Shown: positions 10,663 to 21,242 of the stretch, piece by piece
Layout: every line of letters begins with the position of its first letter
Numbering within the stretch: position 1 is the stretch's first letter
From: Mansonella perstans
Lineage: Eukaryota; Nematoda; Chromadorea; Rhabditida; Onchocercidae
Length of the DNA stretch: 64,000 nucleotides
Reading direction: 5' to 3'
Assembly: GCA_037074765.1 (NCBI GenBank)
Contig: JBAMDO010000570.1
Span: forward strand, 496,001 to 560,000
The notes under the pieces: generated by a model
Databases searched by the model: none
Seen by the model: the letters and a program-made list of their open reading frames with translations, nothing else
Told to the model about the DNA's origin: nothing
Translations under genes and position numbers: made by a program

Positions 10663-11230
10663 CGCCTGCGGTAGCTCCTATGGTAAGTGGTCCATAAAAC
10701 AGCAGACAAGGCATTTTGTTGATGGCAGCGAAACAGTCCTTTCCAGTGATATTTGTTCTTTTGGTTTCTTATTTGCACAACATATCGCAGATTTGTCCTT
10801 CTAACATAATCAGAAGAATTAGTGATCCTGAAATAATATTTTGTGTCTTAATGAATTTGCCTCTGCAATTTATATTTAAACTTTCGATTTCATTAAGCAA
10901 ATCTTTGTTGTATCTTCAAATCCAAAGTCTGTTGTTGCTTATGTTAAACGACAAAATTTTTTCAAAATGTTAGAAATTTTAAAACTGAACAAAAGAGAGA
11001 ACAAGCAGAATTGTACTTTTTTGAACTATCGCCTTTTTGTCTTCCTCTTAGTTGTTTACTTCTTTTCGTTCCAATTTACAACTCCTAATTACTCCAATTT
11101 TAATTACATGATTTTAATCATGGATTTAGTCTTAGGCTTAGGCCTTTCAATATACTATATTCCAACAAATTTCCCTCCCTTTCTTCTTTGTCTCTCGCTC
11201 TCTCATTGAATAAAATAAAGAATGAGAATT
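10663..11230. repeat. 3' flank of gene B with TTAGGC hexamers
   Basis: Same conserved tail as the other copies; TTAGGC at 11132-11143. AATAAAATAAAG at 11209-11220 is shared with the unit at 13850 and with 2158. Confidence 0.65.
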
Positions 11231-11262
11231 TTAGGAAAGCTTCATAATTAAATCATTAAAAG

Positions 11263-11740
11263 TTTTATGTTAATGAAGAAAGCTTGCTGTTATCGCTTCT
11301 CGAAAACTGCGTTTTTGCATGGAAATTTTCGTAATTAATTGTCAAAAATATGATATTTCAGTGAAAAATAAATTTAGAATATTTTCTTATTTTTTACAAT
11401 AAAATAAGAAAGAAAAAACAAAAATAAACATTCGACAATCTTTCGATGAAAAAGTCATCTAAAGCAAATAATTAGTCAGCTGACTTTATCGACAGCCTTT
11501 ACGAATACCCTTTACTTTATTTTCAAATTATTTGCAAATTAATTGTTGGAACAATTCATCGAATGAATTTCCGGGTTCAGTATTAGGAAAAGTCGAGGCT
11601 ACAATGTCAAGTAAAGACTGTTAAGTAGCTTATGCTATTTGGAATGGAATGAAATATGTTAATGAAACACAGTATAAATTGCAAATAATTGCAATTTATA
11701 CTTTAACTGAATTACTGCGAGAAAAATGATTGATGTACTA
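11263..11740 (+). pseudogene. Truncated copy of cadherin exon 16 tail and exon 17 (array copy 2)
   Basis: Begins within the last codons of exon 16 (tttatgttaatgaag), continues through the intron, and covers exon 17 sequence at 11562-11740. The exon 17 acceptor is mutated (TAG to TCG) and the TATTAG reading differs from the intact gene. The 5' two thirds of exon 16, present in copies 1 and 3, is missing, so this unit carries a deletion. It runs straight into the next gene's upstream region near 11830. Confidence 0.75.
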
Positions 11741-11865
11741 AAGCCTTGTTTTTTTTATTAAATCCTATAGAAGGATTCAATAAAAAAATAATTAACTTTA
11801 CAAAGTTTTAAATTCTCAGCAATCTTTGAATAATTGACTTTACAAAGTTGTTTTTTATATTTTAT

Positions 11866-13003
11866 AATAAATGGAAAAACAGATTTTGAGGAAACAAAAG
11901 TTATTTAGAAATCTGATTATGTCCATTGTTTTCAAGCGACTTATTCCTCAGAAATTTGCAGAAGTCTTTGAATTTTTTAACTTTAACCATTTGCCAAATC
12001 GGAAGCACTGAATCATTAATCGATGAAATCGGATTTGATGAGACGGCTAACTTAATATCAATCGGAAATTCATGGAGCACTTTGTTGAAGAAAAAGATTT
12101 TGCAATAGTCGAAATCGTCTGGGAAAATAAAGTGGTCCTTCTTAGTAATATCAGTTTTCTCTGCTAGTTTGGGTTTGTTTCATAAAACTTCAAACTTTTA
12201 AATTCTTTTTTCTACAGCAAATATTTGAACAATACACTACACTGAACAAAAACTAATTCCTTGGCTTTTATTCAGTGTTACAAATATGATAACTGTTTAC
12301 ACCACACTACACTTAAGCATGATTAGAAAGTCAGACTTAAATTTTATCTGGAGAAGTAGACAATAAAGATAATACATCTGTTTCTCCAATTCATGGAACC
12401 TGTTATTTTATCCAATTTTCCCTATCAATTTTCCGGATCCCCTATTAACATTTATCTTCAATAATTTGGTCTAATTATCCTTTCGTTCATTTCTAAATCA
12501 GTTCATAAAAAGGTCATCGATACCGTCAGTATTTATATAATGTTGCATTTTGCTGCATTTGATTGCATTTATTCCACAAAGAAATAATTGTGGAATAACT
12601 GTTTTACAAAGTCGTTTTATAAATTTCGAAAGGATTCATATTAAACATTCTTCTTCCTGATATAAATGCGTCGTTTCACTTCCAAATTTGCTTCATCAAA
12701 TTTGAATTTGAATCTTAAGATCTTTTTTATGAATCTGGCACTATCATAAATTTTCGGTTTCCAGCTTTTCAGTTGGAATTCTTGGATTCTGATCATTTAA
12801 TTATGATTTTCATTAATGTGAACGATTCCATCAGTATGGGATTTTTGTTGGGAAATAATTTTGTGTAAGAACTTGAATACCGCTTTTGGCATTGTTTTGT
12901 CTTCATTTTTTTTACAAAATTCGGAAAATCTGATTATTTGAATGTTTGAATAAGACATGGAAATGTTTTCGTCGTTTTGGACATAACGAATTTCAGATTA
13001 TCA
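11866..13003 (+). promoter_or_regulatory. Conserved upstream region of secreted gene C
   Basis: Homologous to 6830-8003, with the TATA-like gtatttatataatg at 12529-12542. It lacks the outermost part seen before genes A, B and D because the truncated cadherin copy abuts it. Confidence 0.5.
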
Positions 13004-13289
13004 ATGCCAGTGCATTCTTTCATTATTTTCAACTTGGTTATCTGCGCCATTTTCATAGTTCAGGTTAGCTATTCACTCTTCGTGGAAAAGAACATATGAA
13101 TACAGTGTTTTCTGTAAGTGAAGATTTTACTTTCAGGCTTGTGGCCCAGGGCAGGGAGAAAGGCCAAGTGTCCCAGGGACGCAAGAAAGGCAGAGAGAGA
13201 CAGGCCCAATTGCCTATATCGGGCCTGTCTCCTTCACTGCAAACTCCAGCCTTACAATTCCGCCTGCTATGGCACCAGCTGCTGGGTAG
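13004..13289 (+). CDS. Small secreted protein C, paralogue of A
   Basis: Two exons: 13004-13063 and 13137-13289, 70 residues. The leader is MPVHSFIIFNLVICAIFIVQ and the mature start is CGPGQGERPSVPG. Exon 2 is nearly identical to gene A and differs at the C-terminus (PPAMAPAAG instead of PPAMVPAVG). Intron length equals that of gene A. A and C are more alike in exon 2 than either is to B or D although B lies between them, which suggests gene conversion or a two-gene duplication step. Likely an extracellular matrix or sheath component, by family inference. Confidence 0.75.
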
Positions 13290-13985
13290 TGGCTGCGGTA
13301 GCTCCTATGGTAACTGGTTCGTAAAACAACAGACAAGGAATTTTGTTGACGGCAACGAAACAGTCCTTTCCAGTGATATTTGTGCTTTTCGTTTTTTATT
13401 TGCACAACATATCGCAGATTTGTCCTTTTGATTATGTCACACAGAGTTAGTGATCCTGAAATAATATTTCGTGTCTTAACGAATTTGCCTCTGCAATTCA
13501 TATTCAAACTTTCGATTTCATTAAGCGAATCTTTGTTGTATCTTCAAATCCGAAGTTTATCACTGCATGCGTTTAATAACAAAATTTTTTTGAAATCCCA
13601 GAAATTTTGAAACTGAATGAAAGAGAGAACAAACAGAATTTTATTTTTTTGAGCTATCGCCTTTTTGTCTTCCTCTTAGTTGTTTACTTCTTTTCGTTCC
13701 AATTTACAACTCCCAATTACTCCAATTTTGATTACATGGTTTTAATCATAGGTTTAGGCTTAGGCTTAAGCTTAGGCTTAGGTCTTTGAATATACCGTAT
13801 TCCACAAATTTAGCTTCCTTTTCGTCTTTGCCTCTTGCTCTCTCATTGAATAAAATAAAGAATGAGAATTTTAGGAAACTTTCATAATTAAATCATTAAA
13901 AGTTCTAATAAATTATTCCATAAAAGAAACAAGTAAAGAGAAAGGAAGGAAGTTAATTTCCTTTTAATGGGTTTAGGAGATTTCA
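13290..13985. repeat. 3' flank of gene C with the best TTAGGC tract
   Basis: Contains ggTTTAGGC TTAGGC TTAAGC TTAGGC TTAGGT at 13752-13783, five consecutive hexamers of which three are perfect nematode telomere units. The rest matches the other flanks and runs on into the CT tract. Confidence 0.75.
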
Positions 13986-14022
13986 CCTCTCTTTCTCTCC
14001 CTCTCTCTCTTTTTCTCTTACC
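13986..14022. repeat. CT-rich microsatellite, second copy
   Basis: Same pyrimidine tract and same flanks as 2289-2327; part of the duplicated unit. Confidence 0.85.
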
Positions 14023-14140
14023 TCCCGCTTTCTTTATTTTCGTTTTTGTTTTTAGTGAAATTAAATTAGTTGAAGTTGAATTTTTTAATGAAACTCCAAA
14101 TTTCAATTTGTTATCTTCAGAATAAAACGATCTTTTATAG

Positions 14141-14880
14141 GCTATTAATAGTGATTCAAATCTAGAATATTCATTAATGATGAATAGGGATTCTCAACTT
14201 TTCTTCATTGCTATATATTGATAAAGATGGTACCATTCATAATGTTGAACCATTATTGAGATTAGATGGATAGTACTAGTTTGATATTATTGCTCGTGAT
14301 GATCGACATACCGATGCATCTGCGATAATTTTCCTCATGCTCTTATCAGCATTGAAATGTCAGCCAACTTTTTCAGAAACTGTTCCCAAAGTTGTTTTTA
14401 TTAATGAAGTAAGTTTGCTGTTGTCGTTTCTTGAAGATTGCGTTTTCGAATGAAAATTTTCTTAATTAATGTCAAAAATTTGAAATTTCAGTAAAAAATA
14501 AATTCGCAATAGTTTTTTTTGCAATCAAAAATTTATAATTATTAAGAAATTAAAACAAACAATAATAAATATTTGACAATCTTTCGATGAAAAAATCATC
14601 TAAAGTAAATATTTAGTCAGCTGACTTTATCGACAGCCTTTACGAATACCCTTTACTTTATTTTCAAATTAATTGTTGGAACAATTCGTCGAATGAATTT
14701 CCGAGTTCAATATTAGCAAAAGTCGAGGCTACAATGTCAAGTAAAGACTTTTCATCTAACTTATGCTAAATGAAATGGAATGAAATATGTTGATGAAACA
14801 GAATTATTTGCAGTTAATACTTCAAATGGTGAATTGAAAGCCAGAAAAATTTTTATTGCAAAGAAAATGATCGATGTACA
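14141..14880 (+). pseudogene. Broken copy of cadherin exons 16 and 17 (array copy 3)
   Basis: 14141-14408 matches exon 16, including the authentic acceptor region (gatcttttatag). 14692-14880 matches exon 17 with its acceptor mutated to TCG. It shares with copy 1 the two-base shortfall after GATGAATAG and the TAG at the GGAAGG site, so copies 1 and 3 descend from one already damaged intermediate. It cannot encode protein. Confidence 0.85.
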
Positions 14881-15119
14881 AGAGTAAACAAATTCTAAGA
14901 AAAGCCTTGATTTTTTTAAAATCTTTGTTTTTAAATAAATTTACTTTAAAAATTTTAAATTTCCTTCAATCTTTACTCCTGAAAAACTTTTCATGGATTT
15001 GTAATTGCAATGCTTTTTTGGCCTCAGTCTTTCTAAGACATTTAATAGAACGATATGGGACGTGCGTTTAATAAAAGAACAATGATGATAAGAAAAATAA
15101 GAAAAAATGGCTTGAGAGC

Positions 15120-15242
15120 ATGAATAAAAATTGCGTCACTATTGATGACGTTTATGACAAGGATGACATACTGTTAGATAAATACAACTTTTTGTTGTGC
15201 AAACAAGTGGATTTGGCTTACGACATTCCAGATATAGCATGA
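15120..15242 (+). pseudogene. Unassigned 40-residue coding-like fragment
   Basis: An open frame starting MNKNCVTIDDVYDKDDILLD and ending in a TGA after DIPDIA. Codon composition is protein-like, but there is no acceptor or donor in phase and no counterpart in the other array units. It lies at the seam between the cadherin-derived fragment and the next gene's upstream region. Source unknown. Confidence 0.3.
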
Positions 15243-15254
15243 TCTTTATGAACC

Positions 15255-16729
15255 GAAAACTGATGCGACCATCAATTTTTTCGACAGTCAGATACAGGTA
15301 TCAGAGGACATTATTCCGACATAATTTGCCATGGATACAAGCAAGAGGTTTCTTATAGTGCATCAAGTGTTCGATAAATGATTTCTTGCTTAATTTTATA
15401 AACTAATTTTGTATTTTAGTGCGGTAAATCATTTGTCTTACAAATATTTGAGCTTGAAACAGTTTATACAAAAAATTCGCATTATTACACTCAGAGTTTT
15501 TCCAACAGCTGCTAAGTTTATCTTCAAAATTCTATTTTATAATAGACGGAAAAACAGATTTTGAGGAAACGAAAGTTGTTTTGAGATCTGAATGATGCTC
15601 GTTGTTTTCAGGGGATTTGTTCTTCAGAAATTTCTAGAAATCTTTGAATTTTTTAACTTTAACCATTTGCCAAATCGGAAGCACTGAATCTGATGATATC
15701 GGATTTGATAAGACGGCTAACTTAATATCAGTCGGAAATTCACGGAGCACTTTGTTGAAAAATAAAAGATTTTGCAATAATCCAAATCGTCTGGAAAAAC
15801 AAACTGGTCCTTCTTAGTAATATCGGTTTTCTCTGCTAATTTGAGTTTGTTTCGTAAAACTTCAAACTTTTAAATTCTTTTTTCTGCAACAAATATTTGA
15901 ACAGTAAGCTACACTGGACAAAAACTGAACAAAAACTAATTCCTTGGCTTTTATTCAGTGTCACAAATATCTCTGCTATGATAACTGTTTATACCACACT
16001 ATACTTAAGCATAATTAGAAAGTTAGACCTAAATTTTAGCTGGAGAAGCAGACAATGAAGATAATACTTCTGTTTCTCGAATTCATGGAACCTGTTATTT
16101 TACCCAATTTTCCCTATCAATTTTCCGGATCCCCTATTAACATTTATCCTCAATAATTTGGTCTAATTATCCTTTCGTTCATTTCTAAATCAGTTCATAA
16201 AAAGGTCATCGATACCGTCAGTATTTATATAATGTTGCATTTTGTTGCGTTCCACTGCAATTATCCCACAAAGGAATATTAGTGCAATAACTGTTTTACA
16301 AAGTCGTTTTATAAATTTCGAGTGGATTCATATTAGACATTCTTCTTCCTGATATAAGTGCGTCATTTCGCTTCTAAATTTGCTTCATCAAATTTGAATT
16401 TGAATCTTAAGATCTTTTTTTATGAATCTGGCACTATCATAAATTTTCGGCTGGAATCTCTTTATTTTAATCCATTGGTTATGGTTTATTTCTTGTGTTC
16501 CCAGCTTTTCAGTTGGAATTTTTAGATTCTGATCATTTAGTTATCATTTCCATTAATGTGAACGATTCCGTCCGTAGAAGATTTTTATTGCGGAATAACT
16601 TGAACACCGCTTTTGGCACTGTTTTGTCTTCATTTTTTTTACAAAATTCGAAAAATCTGATTATTTGAATGTTTGAATAAGGAATGGATTGTTTTCATCG
16701 TTTTGGACATAACAAATTTCAGATTATCA
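15255..16729 (+). promoter_or_regulatory. Conserved upstream region of secreted gene D
   Basis: Homologous to 6520-8003 over its whole length; TATA-like gtatttatataatg at 16221-16234, and the AATTTCAG acceptor 7 bases before the ATG. Confidence 0.5.
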
Positions 16730-17024
16730 ATGCCAGTGCATTCTTTCATTATTTTCAACTTGGTTATCTGCGCCATTTTCATAGTTCAGGTTAGCTATTT
16801 ATTCTTCGTGAAAAAGAACATATGAATATAGTGTTTTCTGTAAGTGAAAATTTTACTTTCAGGCTTGTGGTCCAGGGCAGGGAGAAATGCCAGGGGTTAC
16901 AGGGCCGCAAGAAAGGCAAAGAGAGGCAGGCGCAATTGCCTATATTGGGCCTGTCACTATCTATGCGCCAGCCGCTGCGCCAGCCGCTGGGCAAGCGATG
17001 ATGGGAGCTGCTGCTGCTGGATAG
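16730..17024 (+). CDS. Small secreted protein D, divergent C-terminus
   Basis: Two exons: 16730-16789 and 16863-17024, 73 residues. The leader is identical to that of gene C. The mature chain starts CGPGQGEMPGVTGPQ, keeps IAYIGPV, then diverges to an Ala/Pro-rich tail (YAPAAAPAAGQAMM, then GAAAAG). The tail codons (gcgccagccgct) resemble the repeat unit of gene B, so D may keep a pre-expansion state of that repeat or a contracted one. Last intact member; no recognisable copy follows. Confidence 0.72.
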
Positions 17025-17370
17025 CGCCTGCGGTAGCTCCTATGGTAAGTGGTCCGTAAAACAGACAAGGCATTTTGTTGATGGCAACGAAACAGTCCTT
17101 TCCAGTGATATTTGGTTTATTCTTTTGGTTTTTTTTATTTGCACAACATATCGCAGATTTGTCCTTTTGATTATGTCACAGAGTTAATATTTCGTGTCTT
17201 AACAAATTAGCTTCTACAATTCATATTTATGCTTTCGATTCATCAAGCAAATCTTTTTTATGTCTTCAAATGCAAACTTTGTCACTGCCAGTATTTAATA
17301 ATAAAAATTTGTTGAAATTTGACCGAATTTTAAATTGAATAAAAGAGAGAAGAAACAGGATTATAGTCTT
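17025..17370. repeat. Truncated 3' flank of gene D; right edge of array
   Basis: Homology to the other flanks continues to about 17365 (aaaagagagaagaaacaggat) and then stops, before the TTAGGC tract. This marks the right boundary of the array. Confidence 0.6.
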
Positions 17371-20300
17371 TCCATTCAATCTCCGCTCATCCCGTGTTAT
17401 CTAAAATCATAATAATATCTACCTCGCAAGTTTTCACTAGTTATCTGCTAAATTTTACTAGTAATTCAAATGAATTTCGCTTTAAATTAAAAAAAAAACG
17501 CGCCAAATTGTGACAATTCAATTAAGTTAAATCTCAATTTACAAACATTATCCTTTTCTCATTCTTTTATATTTGATACCTTCCTGCAATATTTCCCCAG
17601 TTGAACGAAAAACGACTTTTCCTCCAAAACTTATCAACAAAATGGCAGTCAACTGTTACCGGCGTCAACTACAGGAATTCGTTATTTAAAATTTATCATA
17701 TGCTTGTTTATTACATAGCTCATTTTTACTGCTTTTAAAAGTTATTGTGCGCTTTGTACTTTTTTCTTCTTACTAATATTAACAAGTAATATTGTGTGGG
17801 TACGACATTAAAACCAGAATATACCCTCTTTATCGGCGAAAAACGATAAAAAATACAAAATATAGCTTTACTGTCAATATCAGAAATTGATCGGTCTAAA
17901 TTTGCAAAGATGAAATTTGGTTTAATAAAAGCTGCCCTCATTCATTTTATCAAAGCTACTGATAAAAAAATCAAAAATTTCGATGTATTCATCGAAATAG
18001 CCATGGCGTTAGTAACTTCATTTTTTCCGGTCACTCTGTCTTCAGATTCCATTTTCACCACATAACTTCGTCGTTTCAGTTAAATCACAACCTTTTTCCT
18101 CCTTTATTTAGCATCAATCCTTTAGTTACATGCCTCAATGCTTGGTCTTAATTTTTCTCAGCAAACTATTCAGCTTGCATTAAGGCCAGAGTTGCCAATC
18201 GTTATTCACTCCTTTCTTGATGATATTATAGTAGTGCTATCTCTCTTCCACTTTCTTCAATGTTCTTTTTATTTTTAATGATGATTTAGCAATAAATAGA
18301 AAAAAAGGAAAAAAGATAAGCCCCAACAAATTTTTACATAGTTTTTAATTTAATTTACAATTTAAACTTAAAAATAAAAAGTTAAGTCAATATTTATGTC
18401 ACGTATGCAATATATTCCAGACAAATTTTATCCTAATATTTAACTATTTTTATCTTTAATTAACTCTTGCTATTTTTATTTCGTGTTATTTACAAATAAT
18501 CCAGTGATTCATTTGCAACAAAATCAAAATTTATCATTTTTACTAGCAATATATTTCAATTCTAATACCGGGAAAACAATAATGAATTCGTTGTTTGTCA
18601 AATTGTTAACTGCTAATTATTATTATCGTTCTTCAAGGTGGCAGATTCAGTTCAATGATGACGAAATTAATAAATTCTAATTTTACCTTCCCTTTCATTA
18701 TTCTTATCTTCCTTTACTGATTATCCTGTCGCAGTCATTTCTTATCATTTCTTTCAATGCACTCGTTTTGCTGAAAATTGCTAGAATTGTTCTGTTTCGT
18801 TCAGCAATATTATTTTATACTATCACCCTTATTAACTTTTCGTAATTTTGCTTTGTCAGTTTTTCTTATCAGCATTGCTCTTTTGCATTTGTTTTATCAG
18901 CTTAATATTTATTAAACAACTAGTAAGATTAATGCAGAGGAATATTGTAGAGGTTTATTAAGTTGCAATAAGCAGTTAAAATTTTTTTCGTTATCATGTT
19001 ATTGTCATCTAATATCGTGGACAATTATTTCTTATAACTTTTCATAATTTTATCTTATCACCTTATTTCTTATTTGTCATCCGTTTCTCTCTATCTCTGT
19101 CTTCTTTCACCTTTCATTCTTTCTTTCTCTCTCTCCATTATCACAATTATCATTATCAAATCTAATGGATTGATTCAGAATACGTTGCAGATGTTGTAGC
19201 GAAAAATATGTGACAGCAATCATTTCTGTCTTACCATTAATCGTTTATACTAAAATTCCTTGCGCAATACGCAGCGAATAAGGTTACTTGGCGATGCATT
19301 ACGCAAATAAGATTATTTTGAAAAAGATAAATTACGTGTTATTGATGACGACATTTCTATGAATACTTGATTAACAAAAAACATGAAATATGTGACACAA
19401 TGGGAATAATACGTGACGGGCCTATCGTAGAATACGTCAGTAGCGCGTTTCATTTAGTAATACTTTATCCAGAAAAAGAACAATAAGCAATAATCTATGC
19501 TATTGGTTTCAAGGAATTGTTATCTGTACAGCAAATTAAATGTAACAGTTTATACTAAAATGCATTACGTACTATGCAGCAAATGAGGCTACTTTGAAAT
19601 GCATTGCGAATAGACTATTTTGAAAAAATAAATCAGATAATTGCTGAAAAAATGAAAGAAATTTGCATGAAAGTGTTGTATGATGTAAATAATATGCTCG
19701 ATCTGAAAATTTGAAATTTCTGATAATCATCTGTTCTCGTAAAAGAGCAAAACATTTGCGGTAAGATTGCAAACATCGATTTTAAAAGATTTTTTCAACT
19801 TTGTTTACAATAACGAATGAAAAATTCGATAATGACAAAGAAGAAATACTTAAATAAAGGACAAATATGAAAAGTAGCTGAATAATTCTGGCATCAGGAA
19901 ATTTCAGAAAATTTTCTTGAATTATGCTCGATTTGAAATATCGCAATTTCCAGCAATCATTTGTGTTCATAATAAAGCAGGAGATATCCGGTAAACGACA
20001 TTAGCAGTAACATCAAGTCTTGATGCATATCAAATTGTTATTTGCGCAAGAAGTAATTATGAAACATATGACGCAAGCGTAAGATAAATTACAGCTAAAC
20101 AATTAAGAGACGTAGTACAACTAACCTAGACATAATTTAAGCGCAAATGTAGTTGACGACATGGAATAAGAGCAAACAAATTAATTTTTGCAGAAAATGT
20201 TAAATTATGATCAGATAATATCACTTAATGATAACAAAGATTTTTCATGTCTTAGCATATGGTGAGAATTCAAATTAACAATTTTTTAAAATTTTCATGC

Positions 20301-21242
20301 AAAAGTTTAACAAAAATTTGCAAATACTCGAACTTTTGAAAAAAAATATATTCTAAATTATTCAAATATTTTTCATTAATTATTAAAGCTGAAATGAGAT
20401 AACTTTAAGGAAGCAGAATTTCTATCCAAAAATTAGTGATATCCATTTCTAATAATTGTGAAGTTTTTAAATTTATCGGATATAGATGTGTATCATAAGA
20501 TTGAAAAGTGTTATCAAAAATGTGTTTCAGAAATTCATTTCAAAATTAAACAAGAACTTTAAAAAGCTATTAAAATTTAGACAAAAAAATTTTCCGTAAA
20601 TCAGTAAAAAAACAATTTTGCATTTGTAATGAATGCGATTTTCAATACTTTATTGTACTGTACATTTCGATGAAAACAAATTAAAAGTTGAAATTCAGTC
20701 AGATAATTAAGTGCAGTTTTAGTCGTTTTGATGAAAATAATGTACAAAACCATTTTCTTTTCCTCGTACTATTTCAATCGTTTTTTATTAATTATTGATC
20801 CAATATTTTTGCTTTATGTTATGGATGGATATCAATCAAAAGTGTGATCAGAAAAATCTGATCAAATAAATAAAAGAATGGTTAAATCATTAATTAATGA
20901 AGAGAAGGAATTTATTAATGAAATTAATTCAATGAATACATTCCATTGAACTAACGAAAATTTCTTTAAACTTGTATCGATTTAAAATTAGTTTTTCATT
21001 ATTTTTTTTTCATCTGTTAATGAATTTCTTCCTTGTCTTTCCGCCAAAATAAAACAGAAAAAATGAACAGCGATGATGACCTAAATTAAGGAACAAAAAT
21101 AAAAGACGATGGATTGCAAGCAGTAGATGAACGAAGAACGGACGTTAAGGTGGTTGAATAAGATTGGTAACCGGACCAGTTAAAATTTTACGGTGAAGTG
21201 GAGAACTTCAAATTTATGATAGCGAGAGAGGAGAAGGGAGAA
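17371..21242. other. Intergenic, 5' flank of cadherin gene, with old repeats
   Basis: No supported gene. Two diverged copies of a roughly 95-base sequence are at 19242-19336 and 19547-19637 (both start with tttatactaaaat and end near ttttgaaaaa). A second pair is at about 19690-19760 and 19920-19995 (both with gctcgat.tgaaa and caatcat/aatcatctgt). They look like remnants of a non-coding mobile element or an old tandem duplication. Upstream regulatory sequence for cadherin presumably lies at the right end. Confidence 0.5.

Noticed and set aside
10388..10804. Long Arg/Leu/Pro-rich and Ala/Pro-rich open frames on both strands through the 30-bp repeat
   Set aside because: They exist because a 30-bp repeat keeps every frame open. 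Only the frame with the leader exon, shared splice sites and stop is conserved among the four paralogues.
13752..13783. True chromosome end
   Set aside because: Only about five hexamers, with unique genes continuing on both sides.
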